Shown here: in pieces, positions 25,535 through 35,487 of the stretch
Layout: each line of letters begins with the position of its first letter
Position numbering within the stretch: the stretch's first letter is position 1
Assembly: GCA_030770535.1 (NCBI GenBank)
Contig: JASVEC010000022.1
Location: 558,001-622,000 of the forward strand
Direction: 5' to 3'
Origin: Batkoa obscura
Taxonomy: Eukaryota > Entomophthoromycota > Entomophthoromycetes > Entomophthorales > Batkoaceae
Length of the DNA stretch: 64,000 bases
Notes under the pieces: generated by a model
Databases searched by the model: none
What the model saw: the letters and a program-made list of their open reading frames with translations, nothing else
What the model was told of the DNA's origin: nothing
Program-made: the position numbers and the translations under genes

Positions 25535-27489
25535 ATGAAATTTTATACTAATGTATTAAAAACATCATCGTCCATTGTAAAAAGCGTATCAATCAAAAGA
25601 TTCCACAATGTACGAGTATTTCAACAAGAACAACAACAAGAAGATAGTTTAATTGATGTGATGAGAAAACAATTAGATATACAAGAAGAGGATTTACTGG
25701 AGGAGACAAAAAAGAATAAAAAGAAAAAGAAAAAGAAAAACGATATGGAAGGTATTCAATTTTCGAAAATGAATTCAAGGAATTTTAAATTAAAATGTAA
25801 GTATATTGTTAATTAATTAATTTTTGATTAAATTTATCTTTTATTTTTTTCGTTATAAATAGCAATGAAACAAAATGCTATTAAAGACTTACCACGATTA
25901 AAATTTGGCTTAGATAGAGCTTTATTTAAGTAAGTTTATTAGTCTTTATTTTCATAACTATTATTAATTAATTTCTGTTATCAGTCCTGGTGTTACTTAT
26001 TTACAAGATCCCAATAGTAAAGTATATAATTTTGATCCATATTTAGAGTCTATTCTTGACATTGATGAGTTTAATTTTGATAAAATACAAGGTTATATAC
26101 CTGCTGGTGAGGATGAGGTAAATTTATTATAAAAAAATAATTTTATACAAATTCGATTTTAATTAATATATATTTTTAGTTATTACAACAAATAGCTGCT
26201 AAAAATGATAAAAAATACATAGCGACCACATCTTCAATCACTAGATTATTATGCCATATCTCATTTGTTATTACTAATTGGAGAACTATTGATACTTCCA
26301 CATTAGGATCTGAGTTTTCAAAAATGGTAAGTCAATTAAATTTTATTGAATTAGTTAATTAATAATAATTCAAAAAAGACAAAACGATATTCACGTACAT
26401 TAACATGTCCATGTTCTATTGTCTTAGAACCCCATGAAAATGGAGTATATTCTATCAACAGTGATAAAAGTATGGAGAATGGAGATAGTGTATTAAGCAA
26501 ATTAGGGCAATTAATGGAACGTATGTTAACCCAAGAACCGTCAGTATTTTCTAAATATTCACAATCCTCCAATTCATCTGTGGAAGAAATTGAAAAGAAT
26601 TCAATCTATAATTATTCATTTTATGATAAATTTGCGTTGAGATCTCAATTAGATTGTATTCATCCTTGGCTACCAAAAAAAGTATTTGATTTAAAAACAA
26701 GAGCTGCATTGCCAATTCGATTAGATAAAGAAAATTATAAAGATTATTTAGGTTATCAAATTAAATATTTAAATGGTAAAATGCAATCGTTTGAAAGAGA
26801 ATATTATGATTTAATGAGATCTGCTTTTATGAAGTATAAGTAAGTCTATATAATTATAATAATAAAATAACATATTTATTTATTACTTTTATTTTAGTTA
26901 TCAAGTACGTATAGGTAATATGGATGGGTGTATGGTAGCATATCATAATACATCTCAGATCTTTGGATTTCAATATATAAGTTTAAAAGAAATGGATGAA
27001 AAATTGTTTGGAAATAGTATATTAGCAGATCAAACATTTGGTAATTCAGTCCAATTATTACAACAAATATTAGATCGTATTACTTTTGATTATCCTAACA
27101 AAAAATTAATAGTTACATTAAAATCATTACAAGATTCTTTAATATTAGATATCTTTGTAAATGTAATTGAAAATGAAACTTTTAATCCTCATCCAGATAA
27201 TTTAGTTATTAAGTATCAATTAATCTGTTATTCGGAAGTTAATGGAGAAAAAGTAATTACTCCTATTGAATTAAATGATAAAAAGATAAAATGGGATATT
27301 CATTATGTTTTAAGAAAAGTAGAAGATAATCCATTAAATTTATATAATGATTATGTTAAATTAAGATTATTAATTGCTAATTTTTTTACGGGAGATTTAA
27401 GAAGTTTACCTTGGTTAAAACAATTAAGGAATTTAGTTTTAAAAAAGGATTTGGCTAAAGATAAGAGTAAAGTGCGAGTGTTTAGATAA
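25535..27489 (+). CDS. PET127: Mitochondrial RNA-processing protein PET127
   Basis: Inner-membrane-associated factor that in yeast is needed for 5'-end processing of mitochondrial transcripts. Five introns (25797-25862, 25930-25984, 26118-26179, 26327-26378, 26840-26897) leave 1662 nt, 553 aa. The head is a likely presequence (Ser/Lys/Arg-rich, then RFHNVRVF) followed by a Lys-rich run. The family signature is plain: LPRLKFGLDRALFNPGVTYL, QDPNSKVYNFDPYLESI, IAAKNDKKYIATTSSITRLL and ENGVYSINSDKSM. These match the PET127 family, which belongs to the PD-(D/E)XK nuclease-like superfamily. The C-terminal 300 residues continue the same domain. It is shorter than yeast Pet127 (800 aa), mainly at the N-terminus. 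Confidence 0.93.
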
Positions 27490-27803
27490 AAAAATCAAGT
27501 TGAGGTTTATTTAATTAGGTGAAAAGTAAAGATTACTAATAGATTATATGAGATTAAAATTATTATTAATTGTTTAATAAAGAATAAAAATTATAGAATA
27601 TAAAAATTAATTTAAATTAGAGATTTTAAAAAATTTTAATCTTCAATATTTAATACTTATTTTATAAAATATTCAAAAATTTAATTTTTAATAAGACAGA
27701 GAAAGAATCAATTGCAAGAAAACACACTATTAAAAAACATTTGTAACATAAAAAACAATTCAACTTCAATATTAATCATCTAACTAAATTCCTATTATTC
27801 TTA
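27490..27803. other. Convergent spacer, PET127 / long arrestin
   Basis: 314 bp, very AT-rich, tail-to-tail. Nothing recognised. Confidence 0.5.
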
Positions 27804-30800
27804 TTATTCCCATTCATCGTCTTCCATCTTTTGTTGGATTTGTCGATATTTGCTTATTGCATTCTTTTTTTTCTTTTTACCCTTTGTATTACTAATAGTA
27901 TTAATATTATCCGAATGCTGAGTCAACATTATATTAGGACTATTATTCACATTATTAGATTCAGGACTATTTATTCCACTATTAGTGGTTTGTTGTTGAC
28001 TTCCTAAAGTTGATAATAATAAAGACATTTGTTGTTGCAATTGATTTAATTGATATTCCATTTTAATCATTTCTGAGGTTTTTTCTTCATTTGGAAATTC
28101 CAATTTATTGGAATTAATGGGTTGTTGTTGTAAAAATCGTTGTAAAGGTTGTTGAGGTTGAGGTTGTGATTGAATATTATTAGTTTCTATTTTTAACTCT
28201 TTTTTTGGAATTTCTACTGACTTATCGGTGATTTCAGCTCCTTGTTTATTATTGAGTTTTATCGATTTATCGATGGTCTCACTATATTGTTTATTATTAT
28301 CGACTTTATTTTCTTTTTTAAAAATATCTTCCATTTCCTCCTTACTTTTCGCACTTTCATCATCCTTAATACTGTTCGTTTTAACCCTAAACGATCCTTT
28401 ACTTCTTACATTTGTCCTAACTCTACTCGATTTGACTCTTTTAATACTTAATCTTTTTAATGAATTAAATCGAATAAGATCTTCTTCTGGTGTAAATGTA
28501 CCAGAAGATTGTTGTGGATTTAAATCCGTTTTCCATTGATATTGTTCTTCATTATTATTGTCATTATTTGTGTTATTATCATCAAATAGCCCATATAAAT
28601 TAGTTAATTCTTTTTCAAATAAATTGTTACTAGTAGAGGTAGTGGTCACGGGATTAAAAACTTCAAATATGGGGGAATCAATTAATGAGGTCTCATTGAA
28701 AGGGATTTCTTGAGGTTCTTTAATTTCTTTGTGGTGGGGTTCTTTAATTTCCTTTTCTTTTTGCAAAACTTGCAAAACTTCTTTTTCCTTCTCAATTTCC
28801 TTCACATCCTTTTTAAATTCAAATGTGTTACTATTACTCTCTTCATTATTAGAATAAGAGGAATATCTCATATATTCATTATTAATGGGTAATCTTTTAC
28901 CAATTTGATATTGTGTTTCATTACCAACAATAGTATGCGGACGTGAATCCAATTCTTTGTGTAATTTAATTTCACTGGCATTCATCGTTTTATATCCTCG
29001 GAAAAAGGCACTTGAAGTGTCTGAATCTTCTCTTTTACTTGGTAATTCTTTTTCTATTGAAGATATTAGTTAAACACTATTTATAATCAATTATTATTCA
29101 TTTACCTTCAACTTTTTCACTGTTTGTTGATTTAGATTCTTTATTTAATTCTATTTATTTAAATTAATATTAATTATTAGTACTATCAACTAATTAACTT
29201 ACCATTTGGTTGTTTCACTACGGTAAATGCTTTATTTTGTACATTAACTCGTTGTTTTATTGGTTGAATTTGAGAAGTGAGCGATGTTGGGGAGGGTAGA
29301 TCTAAAATAATATTAATAATTAAATACAAAATTACAAAATCATTTAAAGTACCATAATTAATATTTTCAGCTGATAAATCTAAATAAAATTTCTATTTAG
29401 GCATATATAAAATAAAAATAATCAACTGATTTTTACTTTTAAAATTATTTTTGCTATTTGAAGCATAATTGATATCTCCTTCTGAATGACTAGTTAATAA
29501 TGGATGATCATAATCTAAATAAATATATATTAATCAATATTTTAACTCAACAAAAGAATCAACTTTAATCTTACCATTAATATTTTCATTACTATTATTA
29601 TTATTGTTATTATTAATACTTTCATTACTTAAATTATCATTATTATTGTTATTATTCAAGTTAGTATTATTATTGTTATTTTCATTATTATCATGTGATT
29701 TCAGACCCTCATTATTAGGTAATGGATCCATCCAAGAAGATGGATGGGAAATATAGATGGGTAGATCAACGGCTAAATCTTTACTATAAAATAAAATAAA
29801 ATAAAATATATTAATATATTCTATTATAAGTTTACCTCATATTACATAATACAGCTACTTGTAACATGTAATTTACTTTTAATAAAGAAGTGAATCTTAA
29901 AGATAATAAATCATACTAAAATTAATAAATTAATAAATAAATTAAATTAAAAATAATTATAATAAATCAAATAAAACTTACTGGTATCGGGATAGCACAT
30001 AAGTATTCAATCGAATCATTAGGTTCTACTTTAATATCTTCTTCCTTAATAATTTTATCATAAACAGATCTTAATGGATCCATTACTTTGTTTGCAGGCT
30101 CATCTGGTGTAACAATACTTTGTAATAATGAAAGTCGAATTCCTTGAACCTGTAAAACAAAAAAAACAAGTTGATTAATTTTCTATTCTTTAAAAAAGTA
30201 TGAATTTCAAATTTACCTTTTTACTTGTCCTATTACAAATAAAGAGCTTACAATAACCCAATCCCCCTGCTACTAATAAAGAACTTTGTAACTCACATTC
30301 TAATTCTAAAGGCATTTTCCCTCCCAAAAATAATCGTTTTCTAGATTCTGCTTTAATACCATGTTCTCGATAAATTTTGACTTCTTTATCTTCCCATCGT
30401 TCATAAATCACTACCTTTCTTGATTTCTTCAATTCTTCTTTTAAGATGCCCGCTTTAAGTTCAATTTTTCTATAAGTGAAAACGAGATTAAAATCAATAG
30501 AATAAAATAACATCATTGACTTACCCTTCTAATTCGTATTCTACTTTACCACTATTGGTGGAAATGCTATTGGGTAAGTTAGAAGCTAATTTTAACATGA
30601 AAGGTAAAATTGCCCGTCCTCTTTTCATAGTCCAATAACCTTCATGATCTATATAAAATTATAAGTTGGTATCAATAAAATAATTTACAAATAATAATTT
30701 AAAGTAGATACTTACCATGACCTTTAGTTAAATCAACACAATTACTCGGATGTTCAAAATCTTGTAATAATAATCGAGTACGATAAAATAATTTTTTGAT

Positions 30801-31241
30801 TTCTTTTTGGGTAGAATAAATTTCTATTTAGAAAAATAATAATTAATCCAAAATCCAAAATAAGAAAACTTTAGTTTCTGTTAATAAAAACTTACCTTCA
30901 TATCCCGTTAATGTCAAGCCAATTTGTTTAATTTTAATAGCTTCTTTGTTCAAATTAACAATCTCTAATCTACCCTTCAATACTTGATTAGCATTAACAA
31001 AAGGGCTATCATATAACACTTTAACTTTCAATCTACCAGTACCCTTATTATTATTGTTATTATTTAAACTTGAATTTGAGATACTAGAAACTGAAGATGC
31101 AGTGATGGCATTTTTTGCTATAGAGCCAAAAGATACTTTTTTTCTATGTTGTTGATAATGAGCAGATTCAGATTTTAAATTCAATTGTTGTTTGCTTTTT
31201 TTACCTAAAGTAGTGACAAAGGGTAAGTTGGGGGTTTCCAT
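27804..31241 (-). CDS. LDB19-like arrestin with long Asn/Gln/Ser-rich tail
   Basis: Eleven introns (30824-30895, 30650-30716, 30470-30524, 30150-30216, 29916-29981, 29784-29835, 29515-29574, 29380-29436, 29302-29352, 29151-29202, 29054-29105) leave 2787 nt, 928 aa. After a 65-residue head with an Asn run comes an arrestin N-domain (GRLKVKVLYDSPFVNANQVLKG, LTLTGYEG, LPFMLKLASNLPNSIS). The C-domain follows (MPLELECELQSSLLVAGG, CKLFICNRTSKKVQGIRLSLLQ) to about residue 430. The rest is disordered, with Asn runs, a Glu/Lys/Val region, a Gln-rich segment and a predicted coiled coil at about 840-865. The layout is closest to yeast LDB19/ART1-like adaptors. I see no clear PPxY or LPxY in this one. 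Because of the many introns, the middle of the protein is visible only after splicing. Confidence 0.85.
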
Positions 31242-32337
31242 TACAGTTCTAGGAGGAAAGATTGGGGATTCTATAACTGGTGGCCTAGCTAAGCAATTTA
31301 ATGAGGTGCAAGTTGGGAGCTTTATGATGTTTATATTAGTAAGGGATTAATTTTAACTTGAGTTTGGGTTTTTCGAGAGAGCGTTTATATTTGATTACAA
31401 AAGAATGGAATAAAAGGAACTTTGAATTTTTTAAATTTTTGAGTTTATTAACTTCAATTAAGCAAGAATTGGAACTTCTGTAAGCATTGGGTCATGGATT
31501 TGACTAGAATTCAATTGAAGTTAAAAATAGAAATTTGGTTGGGTTAAAAATAGTTTCCACTAAAGTTTTTGAAGTTTAAAAATAATGCCAAGTGAAAAAA
31601 TTCTCAATTTATTAAATGTGTTAGCATTTGGAGTGACAATCATACAAGCATGTGGTTTTTTTTCATATTAATTTCATTTAAAATTTTAGGGATCATGAAT
31701 TAAAATAATATTAATTTAATGTTATTGAATTCAATAATTAAAATTTATGTTATTTAGATAGAGTAATTGATATTAAAAATAAATATTTAAATTGTATAAA
31801 TAGTTTATTTTGATTTTATAAATAAATTCTTTTAAAAAATTACAAAATTCAATTTTTACATTAAAATGATCTAATAAATTAAAACTATCTACGGTTGATT
31901 AATATATATATGTTTTACATTACTTAGCTGCAATAGCTAATTTTCCACTAAGTGAGCTTATCTATTATCTGAGTTATTTTTTTCTATTTATTAAAAAGAA
32001 ATTAACTTTAAAAATTTTATTCTCTTCACTAAAAAGAATAAACGAGTATGTCAGTTTATCTAGAAGATTGAGATTGGTAGTAGTTTCTAGAAAAAAGTTG
32101 ACTAAATTACGGTTGTTTTTTTCGCTAAAATATAGATAAGGTAGAGTACTCAGGTTTATTTTTAAATTAAAGATAAATAAAATTCTTGTGTAAATAAATG
32201 GTTTGAATAGTTAGTTTACACTTGAAAGACTAACCAGCAATTATAACTCTAATGATGACTATAAAAAAAACTTTCGAATACTTATTGATCCTTCAATCAC
32301 TCTTAATATGGCTTTTGCATAACTCTCAGTTTCATAA

Positions 32338-32436
32338 GGAGATGTCTTTTATGTTTAAGAATTTTAGTAATAAAATTTCTGCTCAAATAGTGCTTAAAAG
32401 GATGGAAAAAGTAGTGAAGCCAAAAAAAACATCCCC
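32338..32436 (-). mobile_element. Hairpin element, reverse copy with ATAA duplication
   Basis: Ends GGAGATGT and ACATCCCC. ATAA occurs directly on both sides and is not self-complementary, which supports a 4-bp target duplication. Confidence 0.88.
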
Positions 32437-32719
32437 ATAACTTATAAATTACTTTATGTTATATATATTTAACCGAGTTTTTCTTAAATTAATAAAAGAA
32501 TGTTTAATTTATTTTATTATAATACATATTGTAAATTAGCAGAGTTTCCATTAAAATTTAATGAAAATTCCCACATTAATAAGGATTTTATTGATATAAT
32601 CTATGTATTAATATTAGTTAAAGCTATAATATGTAAACATATATTTATATTTCTAAAGCTTAAGAAATGTTTATTGACTGCTTTATAGTCAACGTTACAG
32701 GTTTCGTATTAAACGAATT

Positions 32720-32817
32720 AGGAAGGTGTTTTTTATTTCATTACTTTTGTATTTTTTTAAGCACTATTTGAGCGGAAAATTTGTTGGTAAAATTCTTAAA
32801 GACAAAAACACATCCTC
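32720..32817 (+). mobile_element. Hairpin element, forward copy
   Basis: Ends GGAAGGTGT and ACATCCTCC, core complete, flanks ATTA and ATAT. Confidence 0.82.
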
Positions 32818-33154
32818 CATATTTACATTTATATTTTATTAGATGTGATAATAAATTATATTCTTGTCCAGTATTTAATAAATCAAAAGTATCTAATATA
32901 ATTTTAACTAAGTTTATAAATTTTATAAGAAATAGAAAAATAAAGATTAATCTCGGTTTATTTTATAAAGAATGATAATAATTTAAAACCTTTAATGTTT
33001 ATTAAGGAAGTATTTTATCAAATAATAAAAATAAGTTATTAAACATTAATATCATTTAAGTTATTAATGTTTAAACTGGTAAATAATTAGAAAGCAAATA
33101 GTTATAGTAGTAAACAAAAATTATTATTATATTGCTTGTATTATATAAAGATAT

Positions 33155-33232
33155 GGGGATGTATTTTTGTATTTAAGAATTTTACCAACAAATTTTCCGC
33201 TCAAATAATGAAGTCAAAAAAAAAACACTCCC
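33155..33232 (-). mobile_element. Hairpin element, internally shortened reverse copy
   Basis: Starts GGGGATGT and ends CACTCCC, with ATAT on both sides. It lacks about 20 bp of the central stem, leaving 78 bp. Confidence 0.8.
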
Positions 33233-33236
33233 ATAT

Positions 33237-33321
33237 GTTTTTTTGCCTAAAAATTTTATTATAGTTATTTTACTCAAATAGCATTTAAATAAAAAAGTGA
33301 TAAAATTAAAAAAAAACTCTC
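33237..33321 (-). mobile_element. Hairpin element, degraded reverse copy abutting its neighbour
   Basis: It shares the ATAT between 33232 and 33237 with the preceding copy. It still shows TACTCAAATAGCATTTAAA, AAAAAGTGAT and a CTCTC end followed by ATAT. The pair suggests insertion into the duplicated target of an earlier copy. Confidence 0.6.
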
Positions 33322-33479
33322 ATATAAAGAGAGTTAATTATAGCTTTGAAGCTAATTATTTTTTTTATACAACTATTTATTAACTTGGTAATATTTAATA
33401 ATATGGCTATAATATTAAAATTGTTTCTTTATTTAATAGTAAATCTGCAATATTAGCTATAAAACAGTCAATAGTAAAT

Positions 33480-33576
33480 GGGGCTGTTTTTTTTAGTTTC
33501 ATTATTTTTCCATTTTTTAAGCGCTATTTGAGTGGAAAGATTGTAGTAAAATTCTTAAACAAAAAAACACATCCCC
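33480..33576 (+). mobile_element. Hairpin element, forward copy with AAAT duplication
   Basis: Ends GGGGCTGT and ACATCCCC. AAAT lies directly on both sides. One of the clearest target duplications in the window. Confidence 0.9.
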
Positions 33577-33717
33577 AAATGCTTTTTAATAAGGTTTTAT
33601 AAAAAGATGTATTTATATACTAATTTTAACTAATTTTAATATATAATCTATATTAATAAATTTTTTTCTAATCTGACAATTTTTATTCAACTCAATAAAA
33701 ACTCTACTAACTTAAAT

Positions 33718-33819
33718 ACAAAAATACATTCCCATATTATAAGAATTTTACTAACAATTTTCCCACTCAAATAGCGCTTAAAAGATAGAAAAAGTAATGA
33801 AACCAAAAAAAACAGCCCC
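33718..33819 (-). mobile_element. Hairpin element, reverse copy with rearranged left end
   Basis: Right part and core are normal and end CAGCCCC then ATAT. The left end instead shows TACAAAAATACATTCCC then ATAT, which looks like the right end of another, forward copy. This is probably a chimera of two adjoining copies. Confidence 0.65.
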
Positions 33820-33858
33820 ATATAGTAATATATATATCATTTATTAAACAATAAATAT

Positions 33859-33953
33859 GGGGATGCATTTTTTTGCTTAAGATTTTACTAACTTTTCTAT
33901 TCAAATAGAGCATAAAAAATGAAAAAAGCGATGAAACCAAAAAAGACACTCTC
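33859..33953 (-). mobile_element. Hairpin element, reverse copy
   Basis: Starts GGGGATGC, ends GACACTCTC, ATAT on both sides, central stem partly degraded. Confidence 0.8.
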
Positions 33954-34065
33954 ATATAATACCACTTTATATTACTAACTTTAATATCATGTTAACAATA
34001 AAAACAATATTCTAAATAGCCATTATAAAAAATTTCTGGTAGTACTGGCATACACTATACTATAT

Positions 34066-34161
34066 GGAAGTGTTTTTTTGGCTTCATTGTTTTTTCCATC
34101 TTTTAAGCGCTATTTGAGTGGAAAACTTGGTAGTAAAATTCTTAAACAAAAAAATATCCCC
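34066..34161 (+). mobile_element. Hairpin element, forward copy
   Basis: Starts GGAAGTGT, ends ATATCCCC, ATAT on both sides. Confidence 0.85.
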
Positions 34162-34282
34162 ATATGGTTGTTTATTGTATAGTACACAATACTAATTAAA
34201 ATTATATTTTCTAAATATATGCTAGCCTAAAAGTTAATAGCAGGTTTCTTACACAAATGCAGGAGTATAATAAGGTAGGCTA

Positions 34283-34554
34283 ATCATCAAGCCTGTTACA
34301 CAAATATCAGAATTATTTACGAATACCACTTCGAAGAGTGGATAACTACTAATAATCTTCAGCCTAATTTGAGATCAATTTTTAATATTATAAATAAGAC
34401 CAAGCTTACCTTTGATCAAAAGCAGCTATCCGAAAAAGAATGCACCCAAAGAAGTGATACAATTGAAATTTTATGTAATAAAAGTAAGATTCCTGTTCTT
34501 GTATATAAACTAGGTACTATGAGTAAGCGTAAAGATTTTGGTGAGGAGAGATGA
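34283..34554 (+). pseudogene. Orphan open stretch, possible gene remnant
   Basis: About 90 codons are open here without an ATG in frame until near the end. The residues are varied, not just Lys/Asn/Ile/Phe (for example YEYHFEEWITTNN and KIPVLVYKLGTMSKRKDF), and the DNA is less AT-rich than its surroundings. No domain is recognised. It could be an exon of a missed gene or a remnant of one. Chance openness in AT-rich DNA is the competing explanation. Confidence 0.25.
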
Positions 34555-34890
34555 AATAGAGGCTTAAGGATATTCATTGATCCAAATCAATCAGAATAGC
34601 TTTAAAGCAGTACTTTTATAATAATGTTAGTCCTGTGACTTTCAATATTAAGGGGAAAATCGTTTGAAAGGTTTAAAACATCAACCTTTTATGAAAATAT
34701 AAAGAGGCATAAGTTGTAATATAAAACAATAGATAATAAAGTAAAAAATTAATTTTAAAATTTTATTGTCAGAGTGAAAAGCTATACAAAAGTAAAAAAG
34801 GTTAAAACAAATCAATTGTTTATACTTTTTTTTATACCATTATAGATTAAGTAATGTATGGAGAAATAGAGTAAACAATGATTGTGTTAT

Positions 34891-35487
34891 TTAGTCTATT
34901 TTATTCCCGCAGCAAGAACAAAAAGATGCTGCATTTTTGGATTCATTATTATCAGTATTGGTAACAGCGGTGACTTTTTGGACAATTTTCTTATCAATGT
35001 AACCCTTTTGGTTTCTACGCCAGATCACTTTGTTTAAGTAACCGACAAATACAGACCAAACTAAATAAGGTACTAATAGTTTAGCAGCAGTATCATCAAT
35101 GGATTCAAATATGACCACAGTGGTAATTAAAGAAAGTAAAGATAAAGCTTGGGTAAATAGAGCTAAAATGTTACTTTTCAACTTAAAAAATGCTGTAGGC
35201 CATACAAAGGAAAAAAACAACTGAATAGCATAAAGTAATAGTGCTGTTTTAATACCTAAATCCTGTTCCATACTTGCATTAAAGACTAAATAACTACTAA
35301 TCCCCATTAGGCCATAAAATAAGGTTTGTAATGGCCTTAATACAAAGTGAGGTGGCGCCCATATCGGTTTGTTTATACTATTATAATATTCTCTTCCTTG
35401 GCTAATAGCACTGGTACTAATAAAACCTGCGACTTGGGGGATACCAATAAACGTTGTTACTAAAATAATGTCACTTGCGATACTCAT
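34891..35487 (-). CDS. TSPO: TspO/MBR-family membrane protein
   Basis: 198 aa, single exon, starting at the ATG at 35487 (MSIASDIILV); the frame continues upstream only through non-ATG codons. Five hydrophobic helices are visible, as in the family. The conserved core shows PxWAPPHFVLRPLQTLFYGLMGISSYLVF, including the WxPP motif of loop 1 and the PLxxLxYxLMGxSxYLV helix 2. In the family, TSPO binds porphyrins and sterols, and sits in the outer mitochondrial membrane of animals or in ER/Golgi of plants. A hydrophilic C-terminal extension of about 40 residues ends with a Cys pair (FCSCCGNKID), which could be lipid-modified or bind metal; that is inference. The protein looks whole. Confidence 0.9.
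   Translation of the reverse strand: MSIASDIILVTTFIGIPQVAGFISTSAISQGREYYNSINKPIWAPPHFVLRPLQTLFYGLMGISSYLVFNASMEQDLGIKTALLLYAIQLFFSFVWPTAFFKLKSNILALFTQALSLLSLITTVVIFESIDDTAAKLLVPYLVWSVFVGYLNKVIWRRNQKGYIDKKIVQKVTAVTNTDNNESKNAASFCSCCGNKID

Larger units (their letters stand above)
31242..34890. other. 3.6-kb spacer with a cluster of eight hairpin elements
   Basis: Between the long arrestin's promoter side and the TSPO stop. The stretch 32338-34161 holds eight hairpin elements in both orientations, some nested or abutting. A 34283-34554 open stretch is listed separately. The rest is AT-rich without coding signal. Confidence 0.6.

Noticed and set aside
29534-29731. Asn-rich minus-strand frame as a separate small gene
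   Set aside because: It is one exon of the long arrestin; splicing joins it in frame on both sides.
32252-32440. Plus-strand frame running through a hairpin element
   Set aside because: About half of it is the reverse hairpin element 32338-32436, so it is not a gene.
33767-33955. Minus-strand frame across two hairpin elements
   Set aside because: It consists of two hairpin-element copies and the gap between them.
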